This document shows, one piece after another, positions 37,729-45,876 of a stretch of 64,000 nt of DNA. A model generated the notes under the pieces. It worked only from the letters and a program-made list of their open reading frames with translations. It was not told the DNA's origin and ran no database searches. The stretch comes from Brevibacterium sanguinis. Lineage in GTDB: Bacteria; Actinomycetota; Actinomycetes; Actinomycetales; Brevibacteriaceae. The stretch is taken from the NCBI RefSeq assembly GCF_003315415.1, contig NZ_QNSB01000002.1:186001-250000 (forward strand), written 5' to 3'. The translations under genes and the position numbers were made by a program. The number at the start of each line of letters is the position of its first letter. Positions within the stretch are counted from its first letter, which is position 1.

Positions 37729-40134
37729 TCAGGGGCCGGCCGGTGCCAGGAGGGCGACGGGGTACTGCGCGAACACCTCGGCGAGGCGGGCCCGGCCGGA
37801 GTGCGTGCGCCCGGTCAGCACGTCGACGAAGGATCCTGAGGGCAGGGCGACCTCGGTGGTGCTCCACGCACCCGCGGTGCCCGTCCCGGCGTCGCCGCCC
37901 GCGGTGCCCGTCCCGGCGTCGCCGCCCGCGGTGCCCGTCCCCGTCGCTCGCCCCGCGAGCCGGGCGGGCAGCCGGGTCGTCAGGGTGAGCGCTCCGCCGC
38001 GGTCGAAACCGAGGAAGTGCGCGCGGGCCGGGCCCTCGGCGGACAGGGCGCGGTAGCCGGAGAACAGCTCCGGGCGGTCTCGTCTCAGCTGCAGCGCCCG
38101 CGAGACGACGAGGAGCTTCGCCGCCCCGGTCTCGTCGACGGGCGGGCGCCTGCCTGAGTCGATCTCGGCGAGCAGGGCCCGCCGCGCAGCGAAGTCCACG
38201 GCCCGGCGGTTGTCCGGGTCGACGAGGGAGGTCTCCCACAGCTCGCTCCCCTGGTACACGTCGGGCACGCCGGGGGCGGTGAGCTGGATGAGCTTCGCGC
38301 TCAGCGAGTTCGACCAGCCGAATTGCGCGATGCGGCCCACGAACCCGGTGAGGAGCCCGGCCACCTCCCGATCGTCGAAGCAGGAGTCGACGAGGGCGTG
38401 GAGTGCGTCCTCGAACTCGCCGTCCGGTGCCGTCCAGGTGGTGGAGTTCCCGGCCTCCCGGGCGGCCTTCTCGGCGTAGGCGTGCAGGCGGTCGCGGCTG
38501 ATCGGCCAGGCCCCGACGACGGCCTGCCAGAGGAGGTTCGCGAGCGGTCCGTCCGGCAGCGGGGCGCGCCGGGAGAGCTCGCCGAGGAGGTCGGCCCAGT
38601 CCCCGGGCAGCTCGGAGAGGACGTCGATCCGGGCCCGCACGTCCTCGCCGCGTTTGGTGTCGTGGGTCGACAGCGTCGTCATCGCCGCCGGAGTCCGCTG
38701 CTCGCGGTCGAGCTGCCGACGGTGGAACTCGGCGGGGGTGATCGAGAATTCGCTCGGGTCGCCGCCCACCTCCGTCAGCGAGGTCAGCCTCGTGTACCGG
38801 TAGAACGCGGTGTCCTCGACGCCCTTGGCCATGACCATGCCCGAGGTCTGCTGGAAGCGCAGGGCAAGCGGGTCGTCCGGGTCGGAGAGCCGGGGGACCA
38901 GGGCCCGGAGGGGGTCGCCGAGGTCGGGCCGGCGGCGCAGCGATTCCTCCACAGCCTCGGCGAGGTGGTGGGCCCCGTCGGGAAGGTAGCTGCGGTAGAC
39001 CGGGAAGTTCGCGATCACCTCGGCGAGGGCGTCGGCCGCGTCCTCGACGTCCGGGGCGAGCCGGGCGAGGCGCAGCACCTCGGACCGCAGCAGGCCGTCG
39101 GCGATCGTCCGCTTCGTGCCGTGGATGAGCTCCGTCCAGGGGTCGCGGGTCCCGCCGCAGAGGGCGGCGTCGAGTTCGTCGAGCCCCTGCCTGCCGGCGT
39201 CGTCGACGAGCACCCGGTCGATGTCGGCCAGCGCATCGTAGCCGGTGGTCCCCGCCGTCGCCCAGCCCGCCGGCAGGGTCTCGCCGGGTTCGAGGATCTT
39301 CTCCACGAGGACGTAGGCCCCGCCGGTGACCTCGCCCAGACGATCGAGGTAGCCCCGGGGATCCCGGAGGCCGTCCGGATGGTCGACGCGCAGCCCGTCG
39401 GCGAGTCCCGCGGCGAACCAGCGGACGATCTCCTCGTGGGACTCGTCGAAGACCCAGGGGACCTCGACCCGGATGCCGGCCAGGGTGCTGACGCCGAAGA
39501 AGCGCCGGTAGTTGAGCTCGTCGTCGGCGCGCCGCCAGTTGATCAGCTCGTAGTTCTGCCTCGCGTGCACGGCGAGCGGATCGATCTCGGTCCCGTCGTC
39601 GGGCAGGGTTCCGGCGGCGATGGGGAAGCGATGGTCGACGTAGCGGAGAACCGGGGTGCCGTCATCGAGGGGCTCGACGGTGAGCTTCTCCAGCTCGCTG
39701 CCCGCCCGCGGGCCCGCGTCGTCGCCGAGCACGGGAATCCGGACCCTGCCGCCGCCGAACTCCCAGTCGACGTCGAAGGCCTGCGCGTACCGGGAGTCCG
39801 TGCCGTGGAGCAGCAGGTCCCACCACCAGAGGCTCACCGCCGGGGTCGCCGTGCCCACATGATTGGGGACGATGTCGATGAGCACGCCGAGGCCCGCGTC
39901 GTGGGCGGCACCGGCTGCCGCGGCCAGCCCGTCCGCTCCTCCCCGCCCGGGGTCGATCCGGGAGTGGTCGATGACGTCGTAGCCGTGGTCGGATCCGGGC
40001 TCGGCCGCCAGCAGCGGGGAGAGATAGACCCAGTCCGCGCCGAGGGCTCTGAGGTAGTCGACCTGCCGGCTCACCTCGTGCAGGTCGAACGACGGGCGCA
40101 CCTGGATGCGATACGTGGACTGGGGAGTTCTCAT
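37729..40134 (-). CDS. treY: Malto-oligosyltrehalose synthase
   Basis: An 801-residue GH13 enzyme that turns the reducing-end alpha-1,4 bond of a glucan into an alpha-1,1 bond. The N-terminus STYRIQV is diagnostic. Other features are [17 protein letters not shown], the nucleophile in [22 protein letters not shown] (acid/base) and [12 protein letters not shown]. Near the C-terminus the reading frame carries an in-frame 27-bp tandem repeat encoding GTGTAGGDA units, which extends a surface loop. Second gene of glgX-treY-treZ-TreS-like. Confidence 0.96.
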   Translation of the reverse strand: MRTPQSTYRIQVRPSFDLHEVSRQVDYLRALGADWVYLSPLLAAEPGSDHGYDVIDHSRIDPGRGGADGLAAAAGAAHDAGLGVLIDIVPNHVGTATPAVSLWWWDLLLHGTDSRYAQAFDVDWEFGGGRVRIPVLGDDAGPRAGSELEKLTVEPLDDGTPVLRYVDHRFPIAAGTLPDDGTEIDPLAVHARQNYELINWRRADDELNYRRFFGVSTLAGIRVEVPWVFDESHEEIVRWFAAGLADGLRVDHPDGLRDPRGYLDRLGEVTGGAYVLVEKILEPGETLPAGWATAGTTGYDALADIDRVLVDDAGRQGLDELDAALCGGTRDPWTELIHGTKRTIADGLLRSEVLRLARLAPDVEDAADALAEVIANFPVYRSYLPDGAHHLAEAVEESLRRRPDLGDPLRALVPRLSDPDDPLALRFQQTSGMVMAKGVEDTAFYRYTRLTSLTEVGGDPSEFSITPAEFHRRQLDREQRTPAAMTTLSTHDTKRGEDVRARIDVLSELPGDWADLLGELSRRAPLPDGPLANLLWQAVVGAWPISRDRLHAYAEKAAREAGNSTTWTAPDGEFEDALHALVDSCFDDREVAGLLTGFVGRIAQFGWSNSLSAKLIQLTAPGVPDVYQGSELWETSLVDPDNRRAVDFAARRALLAEIDSGRRPPVDETGAAKLLVVSRALQLRRDRPELFSGYRALSAEGPARAHFLGFDRGGALTLTTRLPARLAGRATGTGTAGGDAGTGTAGGDAGTGTAGAWSTTEVALPSGSFVDVLTGRTHSGRARLAEVFAQYPVALLAPAGP
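37871..37942. repeat. In-frame 27-bp tandem repeat inside treY
   Basis: CCCGCGGTGCCCGTCCCGGC plus GTCGCCG (27 bp) occurs at 37871-37897 and identically at 37898-37924, with a partial third copy at 37925-37942. On the coding strand it specifies GTGTAGGDA repeats. The unit length is a multiple of three, so copy-number change keeps treY in frame. Confidence 0.93.
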
Positions 40135-40194
40135 GCGAATGTCCTCGCTGCTCGTCGTGCTCTCGGTCCTGCCGGTGCTCCAGGCCTCGGTGCT

Positions 40195-42384
40195 CTAGGT
40201 CTCGGAGTCGATCTCGGCGAGGTTGACGGTTCGGCCGGCCAGCGAGGCCTCGACCGAATGGTCGGCCTCGGCGGTCTCCTCGGCGTGCGCCCGCAGGACG
40301 ACGAGGGACTTGGCGTCCACCGTGAGCCCGGTGCCGGCCGGGCAGCGGTCCTCGTCGGTGTTCCGGCCGCCGGTGTCGATGACGACGGTCCAGGCCGGAC
40401 CGTACTCCTCGTTGGGCAGGGTGAACTCGACCTCGTCGTCGTCGGCGTTAAAGAACAGCAGGAAGTGGACGTCCGTGATCGCCTCGCCGCGGTCGTCGAC
40501 GCCGCGGATGCCGTCGCCGTTGAGCCAGACGCCGATCGAGCGGCCGAATCCGGAGTTCCAGTCGTCGGTGATCATCTCGTCGCCGTCCGCGTTGAGCCAG
40601 ACCAGGTCGGGCAGCGGATCCTCGATCCCGGTGCGCACCGGGTTCCCGTCGAAGAAGCGGCTGCGCCGGAAGGTCGGATGCTCGCTGCGCAGTCGCACGA
40701 TCGCGGCGGTGAACTCGATGAGCGGCTCGTCGGCGTTCTCCCAGTCGATCCAGGTCAGTTCCGAGTCCTGGCAGTAGGCGTTGTTGTTGCCCTGCTGGGT
40801 GCGGCCGAGCTCGTCACCATGGAGCAGCATGGGCACGCCCTGGGAGAGCAGGAGGGTGGCGATGAGGTTGCGCTGCTGACGGGCGCGCAGTCCGAGCACC
40901 TCGGGGTCGTCGGTCGGGCCCTCGACCCCGCAGTTGAACGACCGGTTGTGGGATTCGCCGTCGTTGTTGTCCTCGCCGTTGGCCTCGTTGTGCTTGTCGT
41001 TGTACGACACGAGGTCGTGCATCGTGAAGCCGTCGTGCGCGGTGACGAAGTTGATCGAGGCGAAGGGCCGCCGTCCGGACCGCTCGTAGAGGTCGGAGGA
41101 GCCGGCGATCCGGGAGGCGAATTCGCCGATCGTCGAGGGCTCGCCGCGCCAGAAGTCGCGGACGACGTCGCGGTACTTGCCGTTCCACTCGGTCCACTGC
41201 GGGGGGAAGTTCCCCACCTGATAGCCACCGGGCCCGACGTCCCACGGCTCGGCGATGAGTTTGACCTGCGAGACCACCGGATCCTGCTGGACGAGCTCGA
41301 AGAACGTCGACAGCCGGTCGACGTCGTAGAACTCGCGGGCGAGCGCCGAGGCGAGGTCGAAGCGGAAGCCGTCGACGTGCATCTCCTGCACCCAGTACCG
41401 CAGTGAGTCCATGAGGAGCTGGAGCGAGTGCGGCTGCCGGACGTTGAACGTGTTCCCGGTGCCGGTGTAGTCCATGTAGTACTCGGGGTCGTCCTCGACG
41501 AGCCGGTAGTAGTGCGCGTTGTCGATGCCGCGGAACGAGATCGTCGGGCCCAGATGGTTGCCCTCGGCGGTGTGGTTGTAGACGACGTCGAGGATGACCT
41601 CGATGCCGGCATTGTGCAGGGCTCGGACCATCGACTTGAATTCCTGGACCTGCTGGCCGACGTCCCCCGTGGCGGAGTAGTCGTTGTGCGGCGCGAAGAA
41701 GCCGATCGTGTTGTAGCCCCAGTAGTTCCGCAGGCACTTCTGCAGCAGGGTGTCGTCGTGGACGAACTGGTGCACCGGCATCAGCTCGATCGCAGTGACG
41801 CCGAGGCGCTGCAGATGGCCGATGATCGCCGGGTGGGCGACGCCCGCGTACGTTCCGCGCTGCTCCTCGGGCACCTCGGGGTGCCGGGCAGTCAGGCCCT
41901 TGACGTGGGCTTCGTAGATGACGCTCTGGTAGTAGGGGGTCTTCGGGGCGCGATCGCCCTGCCAGTCGAAGTACGGGTTGATGACGACGCCGTGCATCAT
42001 GTGCGAGGCGGAGTCGGCGTCGTTGCGGGTCTCCGGGGAGCCGAATTCGTACGAGTACATCGCCTGGTCCCAGTCGATGTCCCCGGCGATCGCCTTCGCA
42101 TAGGGGTCGAGCAGCAGCTTGCTCGGATTGCAGCGCAGGCCCTGCTGGGGGTCGTAGGGTCCGTGGACGCGGTAGCCGTAACGCTGGCCGGGTTCCACCT
42201 GGGGAAGGTAGCAGTGCCAGACGAAGGCATCGGACTCGGTGACCGGGATGCGGGTCTCGGTGCCGTCGTCATCGAACAGGCACAGCTCCACGGCTTCGGC
42301 CGCCTCGCTGAAGAGCGCGAAGTTCGTTCCCGAACCGTCGTACGTGGCGCCCAGCGGATAGGCGGTGCCCGGCCAAACCTGCAT
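40195..42384 (-). CDS. glgX: Glycogen debranching enzyme
   Basis: A 729-residue GH13_11 isoamylase-type enzyme that removes alpha-1,6 branches. It has the N-terminal CBM48 domain (YPLGATYDGSGTNFALFS), DVVYNHTAEGNHLGPT, nucleophile GFRFDLASALAREF, acid/base LIAEPWDVGPGGYQVG, and TAHDGFTMHDLVSYNDKHN. This supplies linear glucan for TreY. I chose ATG 42384 (MQVWPGTAYPLG) because AAGGAGAA is at proper spacing; a start ten codons earlier is less likely. First gene of the minus-strand operon. Confidence 0.95.
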   Translation of the reverse strand: MQVWPGTAYPLGATYDGSGTNFALFSEAAEAVELCLFDDDGTETRIPVTESDAFVWHCYLPQVEPGQRYGYRVHGPYDPQQGLRCNPSKLLLDPYAKAIAGDIDWDQAMYSYEFGSPETRNDADSASHMMHGVVINPYFDWQGDRAPKTPYYQSVIYEAHVKGLTARHPEVPEEQRGTYAGVAHPAIIGHLQRLGVTAIELMPVHQFVHDDTLLQKCLRNYWGYNTIGFFAPHNDYSATGDVGQQVQEFKSMVRALHNAGIEVILDVVYNHTAEGNHLGPTISFRGIDNAHYYRLVEDDPEYYMDYTGTGNTFNVRQPHSLQLLMDSLRYWVQEMHVDGFRFDLASALAREFYDVDRLSTFFELVQQDPVVSQVKLIAEPWDVGPGGYQVGNFPPQWTEWNGKYRDVVRDFWRGEPSTIGEFASRIAGSSDLYERSGRRPFASINFVTAHDGFTMHDLVSYNDKHNEANGEDNNDGESHNRSFNCGVEGPTDDPEVLGLRARQQRNLIATLLLSQGVPMLLHGDELGRTQQGNNNAYCQDSELTWIDWENADEPLIEFTAAIVRLRSEHPTFRRSRFFDGNPVRTGIEDPLPDLVWLNADGDEMITDDWNSGFGRSIGVWLNGDGIRGVDDRGEAITDVHFLLFFNADDDEVEFTLPNEEYGPAWTVVIDTGGRNTDEDRCPAGTGLTVDAKSLVVLRAHAEETAEADHSVEASLAGRTVNLAEIDSET

Positions 42385-42420
42385 CTGTTCTCCTTGGTGG
42401 TCGACGACGAGCACGGTCCG

Positions 42421-42681
42421 TCACTTGAGGACGGGGAAGCTCTGATCGTTCTGGTCGTCGTTGCGCATCACCCAGTTGAGGACGCAGGCGGTGAGGCTGA
42501 CGGCGACGAAGGCGATCGCCGCGTAGAGGAAGCTGTGGCCGAACGCCGTCGGGTCCTGCCAGGCACGGGTGACGATGACGGACACGAGGAGGACCGCGAT
42601 CCCGCAGACGAGTCCGATCTTCAGCGCGTCCTTGAAGGACATCGTGCTCGAGGACGTGCGGGGTGAGTTCGTCGTTGCCAT
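42421..42681 (-). CDS. Small two-TM membrane protein
   Basis: An 86-residue hypothetical protein with two predicted transmembrane helices (about 21-39 and 49-70) and a short charged C-terminus (RNDDQNDQSF). No family recognised. It precedes glgX by 36 nt on the same strand and may be co-transcribed with it. The ATG lies 6 nt after TAGGCT, suggesting a leaderless transcript. Confidence 0.75.
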   Translation of the reverse strand: MATTNSPRTSSSTMSFKDALKIGLVCGIAVLLVSVIVTRAWQDPTAFGHSFLYAAIAFVAVSLTACVLNWVMRNDDQNDQSFPVLK

Positions 42682-42687
42682 GCCCCC

Positions 42688-42693
42688 AGCCTA
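42688..42693 (-). promoter_or_regulatory. -10 hexamer upstream of the small membrane protein / glgX
   Basis: TAGGCT on the minus strand, six bases before the ATG at 42681, with no Shine-Dalgarno. It could drive the small membrane protein and the whole glgX-treY-treZ-TreS-like operon. Confidence 0.55.
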
Positions 42694-42770
42694 ACGAGTC
42701 CACCTGGGAATCGGGTCCTCGACCACGACGGCAGGTGGACTGGCCGCTTCCGGCAGGCGAAAATGACAGA

Positions 42771-43463
42771 GTGACCCTCCCTTTCCGGCGGACCTCCGCA
42801 TCGCCTTGGCGCGCGAGCCCCAGTGCCGCACCGCTCCGACGGACCTCCGCACCGATCCGGCGCGCGAGTGCCGTCCCGCCTCGGCGCGCCCGCGTCCTCG
42901 CCCTGCTCGCGGCCGCATCCCTGCTCGCCCTGGGCGCCTGCGGGCCCGAGCGGGGACTGCGCGTCGAGGACGTCGGGGACTCCTCCCCCACCGCGTTCGA
43001 ACAGCCGGGCGCCAGCTCGGGGTCGCCGGACGAGCCGTTCTCCCTCGACGAGATCCGCACGGCGATCGAGGACTCCTCGGGCCGGGCCGTCACCGGGGAG
43101 GCACCCGAGGCGGTGTCCGTCGTCGCCGACTGCGAGTCCTGTCTCGAGTTCGCCAGGCCCTTCACCGGCGACGACCGGAAGTTCCAGGTCGCGACGGTGG
43201 CGAACCCGAAGCAGCGGAGCGAGACGATCGCCGTCGCCGTCGTCGGCGAGGCCGAGGGCAGCCCGCGCCTCGAGCTCATCGCCACCGGGAACCAGCTCAC
43301 CCTGACCCCGGGCAGGAACGGCACCCTCGTCGTACAGGAGGCGATGTACGCCGACGGAGACGAATCGTGCTGCCCTTCGGGCTGGTCGGTGCAGGTTTTC
43401 CGCCTCCATGACGGTAGGTTTGAACCGGGTCAACGCTTCACGCGTCTTAATGGAGAAACATAA
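42771..43463 (+). CDS. Predicted lipoprotein upstream of a two-component system
   Basis: A 230-residue protein. A long arginine-rich N-terminal region (about 41 residues) precedes a hydrophobic segment and lipobox ALGAC (Cys about 57), predicting a lipid-anchored extracytoplasmic protein. The mature part has two pairs of cysteines (DCESCLEF, ESCCPSG). The only plausible start is GTG 42771. Its stop overlaps the ATG of the response regulator by one base. The lipoprotein-RR-HK order is that of Streptomyces cseA-cseB-cseC, where the lipoprotein dampens signalling; a similar role is inferred. Confidence 0.75.
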   Translation: MTLPFRRTSASPWRASPSAAPLRRTSAPIRRASAVPPRRARVLALLAAASLLALGACGPERGLRVEDVGDSSPTAFEQPGASSGSPDEPFSLDEIRTAIEDSSGRAVTGEAPEAVSVVADCESCLEFARPFTGDDRKFQVATVANPKQRSETIAVAVVGEAEGSPRLELIATGNQLTLTPGRNGTLVVQEAMYADGDESCCPSGWSVQVFRLHDGRFEPGQRFTRLNGET

Positions 43464-44482
43464 TGCATATTGTGCTGGTTGAGGATGACGAGGTCATCCG
43501 CGAGACAACCCAGATCGGGCTCGAACGGTTCGACTACACGGTGTCTGCATTCGCCGACGGGCGTGAGGGCTACGAGTTCGTCGCGGCCCACGGCGCCGAT
43601 GTCCTCCTGCTCGACCTCATGCTGCCCACCATGAATGGGGCCTCCATCTGCCGCGCCATCCGCGAGCGCTCGTCCATCCCGATCATCATCATCTCCGCCC
43701 GCTCCGACGCCATCGACATCGTCCAGGCCCTCGAGGCCGGCGCCGACGACTACCTGACGAAGCCCTTCGACATGCAGGTCCTCAACGCCCGCATCCGCGC
43801 CGTCGTCCGCCGCTTCATCACCACCGGCACCGACTGGCTCGGCTTCTCCCCGACGACCGGGACCTCCTCGGAGCACGAGACGGTCATCGGCCCCGGCGGC
43901 ATGATCACCGGAGACGGCATCCCCGAGGTGCTCGGCCCGAGCCCCGGAATGGACAACCGGGACCGCCTGCGGGCGCAGCTGGACTCCGACGACACCTACC
44001 TCGGCGAGGGCGGGAAGTTCACCTCGGGGCACGACATCGACCCCGATGAGCTCCTCGGCGCGTCCTCCGACGTCGCCGTCCCCCCGCGCCCGCGCAGCTC
44101 CCCTGCCCATCCCCGCACCGGTCCCACCCGTGCCGTCGGCGGCCAGGCGCCGGGACGGGGCGCCGAGGCGGGCGCCGGCAGCGGCGGACTCGGCCCCTTC
44201 CGCACCCGGCTGGGCTCGCTCGTCCTCGACACCGGCCGGCTCACGGTCGAGGTCGACGGCGAGGAGGTCCACCTCACCCCGACCGAGCTGCGGGTCCTCC
44301 TCCTGCTCACCGAACAGCCCGAGCACGTCTACTCCCGGGAGAAGATCGCCTTCACCGTCTGGGGGTACGAATGGGCAGGCGACTCCCGGGTCGTCGACGT
44401 CCACATCCAGCGCCTGCGGAAGAAGATCGGGGCGCACATGATCGAAACCGTGCGCGGATTCGGATACCGATTCGCAGGCTGA
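43463..44482 (+). CDS. OmpR-family response regulator with extended linker
   Basis: A 339-residue regulator. The receiver domain (1-118) has acidic E7/D8, phospho-acceptor D51 (LLLDLMLP) and KPFD. The C-terminal winged helix (about 240-338) has LTPTELRVLLLLTEQPEHVYSR and VDVHIQRLRKKIG. Between them lies a low-complexity linker of about 120 residues rich in Gly/Pro/Arg/Ala; this is far longer than usual (OmpR family members are about 225-240 residues). GGAGAAAC at 43452-43459 is the ribosome-binding site. The kinase gene follows after 4 nt. Confidence 0.92.
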   Translation: MHIVLVEDDEVIRETTQIGLERFDYTVSAFADGREGYEFVAAHGADVLLLDLMLPTMNGASICRAIRERSSIPIIIISARSDAIDIVQALEAGADDYLTKPFDMQVLNARIRAVVRRFITTGTDWLGFSPTTGTSSEHETVIGPGGMITGDGIPEVLGPSPGMDNRDRLRAQLDSDDTYLGEGGKFTSGHDIDPDELLGASSDVAVPPRPRSSPAHPRTGPTRAVGGQAPGRGAEAGAGSGGLGPFRTRLGSLVLDTGRLTVEVDGEEVHLTPTELRVLLLLTEQPEHVYSREKIAFTVWGYEWAGDSRVVDVHIQRLRKKIGAHMIETVRGFGYRFAG

Positions 44483-44486
44483 TCAG

Positions 44487-45767
44487 ATGTCCCTGCGCTG
44501 GAAGATCTCCCTCCTCATCGTCGCCTCCGTGATCATCGCGGTGCTCTCGTGCAGCATCATCCTGCGCCAGTCCGCTGCCCGGGCCGAGGACGACCGGATG
44601 CGGGCGACGGTGACCGAGCAGCTGAGCAACGCGGTGACGATCTTCTCCGAGACCGGGGTGCTCACCCTCAACGCCCGCATCGACGATCCCGAGCTGCCCG
44701 CCGAGGCGCGCGCCTCGGCGCTCAAGGGGCAGAGCGTGACGATCCGCTCCGAGGTCGACGGCGAGGAGATCGTGTGGGCGGCGGCCCCGATCGAGGTCGG
44801 CACCTACACCGAGGTGATCTCCGTGCGCGCGTCGACCGCCGACAGCCAGGAGCTCATCGGCAGGATCGACCAGGCGCTGCTCGTGGGGATGATCGGCTCG
44901 GCCCTCGTCGTCGGCGGGGTCGGCTCGCTCGTGGCCGGGCGGATCTCGCGGCGGCTCACGCTCGGCGCGCAGGCGGCGCGGAAGATCGCGGCCGGCGACA
45001 CGTCGATCCGGATCGCCGACGTCGTCGACGAATCGGACCAGGAGGTCGCGGCATTCGCCTCGGCGGTCGACACCGCCGTGAGCCGGCTGACCGAGCGCAT
45101 CGACTCCGAGCAGCGCTTCACCGCGGACCTCGCGCATGAGATGCGCACTCCGCTGACCGGGCTCGTCAACGCCGCCAACCTGCTTCAGGAGGACTCGCGC
45201 CCGGCCGAGCTCGTCAAGGATCGGGTGCGGCGGATGCAGGTCCTCGTCGAGGACCTCCTCGAGGTCTCCCGGCTCGACGCGGGCCGGGCGAACCCCGAGT
45301 TCACCCGGGTCGACATCGACCAGTCGATCCGCTCCCTGCTCGGCACGATGACCGCCTCGGGGGCCCTGGCCGGGCACGAGATCGACACCGACTTGGGCGC
45401 CGACGGGGCGACGCTCGTCACCGATGCCCGTCGCTTCGAGCGCATCGTGTCGAATCTGCTCGTCAACGCGATCAAGCACGGCGCCGATCCCATCCGCCTC
45501 GAGACCACCGGCCGCGGCCTCGTCGTCACCGACTCCGGACCGGGCTATCCTCCGGACATCGTCGCCGCCGGGCCCACCCGCTTCGTCTCCGCCGGCGGCG
45601 GCGGGATGGGACTGGGCCTCGTCATCGCACAGGGCCAGGCGCGGCTGCTCGGGATCCGGCTCGTGTTCGCCAATGACCCCGACACCGGGGGCGCGCGCAC
45701 CGAGGTGCTCTTCCCCGAGGCCGAGGCGCAGGACCGGATGCTCCGCGAGTACCTCGAATCCGCCTGA
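44487..45767 (+). CDS. Sensor histidine kinase of the HAMP/HisKA type
   Basis: A 426-residue membrane kinase. TM1 is at about 7-27, a short extracytoplasmic domain of about 95 residues follows, then TM2 (LLVGMIGSALVVGGVGSLVAG) and a HAMP linker. The phospho-acceptor His is in DLAHEMRTPLTG (about 217). The ATPase domain has NLLVNAIKHG, TDSGPGYP and GGMGLGLVIAQG. It is paired with the upstream response regulator. The small sensor domain and lipoprotein partner suggest cell-envelope sensing. Confidence 0.93.
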   Translation: MSLRWKISLLIVASVIIAVLSCSIILRQSAARAEDDRMRATVTEQLSNAVTIFSETGVLTLNARIDDPELPAEARASALKGQSVTIRSEVDGEEIVWAAAPIEVGTYTEVISVRASTADSQELIGRIDQALLVGMIGSALVVGGVGSLVAGRISRRLTLGAQAARKIAAGDTSIRIADVVDESDQEVAAFASAVDTAVSRLTERIDSEQRFTADLAHEMRTPLTGLVNAANLLQEDSRPAELVKDRVRRMQVLVEDLLEVSRLDAGRANPEFTRVDIDQSIRSLLGTMTASGALAGHEIDTDLGADGATLVTDARRFERIVSNLLVNAIKHGADPIRLETTGRGLVVTDSGPGYPPDIVAAGPTRFVSAGGGGMGLGLVIAQGQARLLGIRLVFANDPDTGGARTEVLFPEAEAQDRMLREYLESA

Positions 45768-45784
45768 GGCGGAGCGACCCGACC

Positions 45785-45830
45785 CCTCGGGACGGGGCAC
45801 TCACTCGCCTCGGGACGGGATACTCACTCG
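45785..45830. repeat. Two 23-bp direct repeats between convergent genes
   Basis: CCTCGGGACGGGGCACTCAC plus TCG (45785-45807) and the same with two changes (45808-45830) are adjacent. A third partial copy, CCCTCGGGACGGGAC, lies at about 45859. They fill the 109-bp gap between the kinase and OtsB-trehalase stop codons. Confidence 0.85.
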
Positions 45831-45876
45831 CTTCCGGACCTCAGGCGGAGAAACCCGCCCCTCGGGACGGGACCCC

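Noticed and set aside
38323..41406. 1027-residue open frame on the plus strand
   Set aside because: Antisense to treY and glgX, which have complete catalytic motifs. Length is due to high GC (rare stops).
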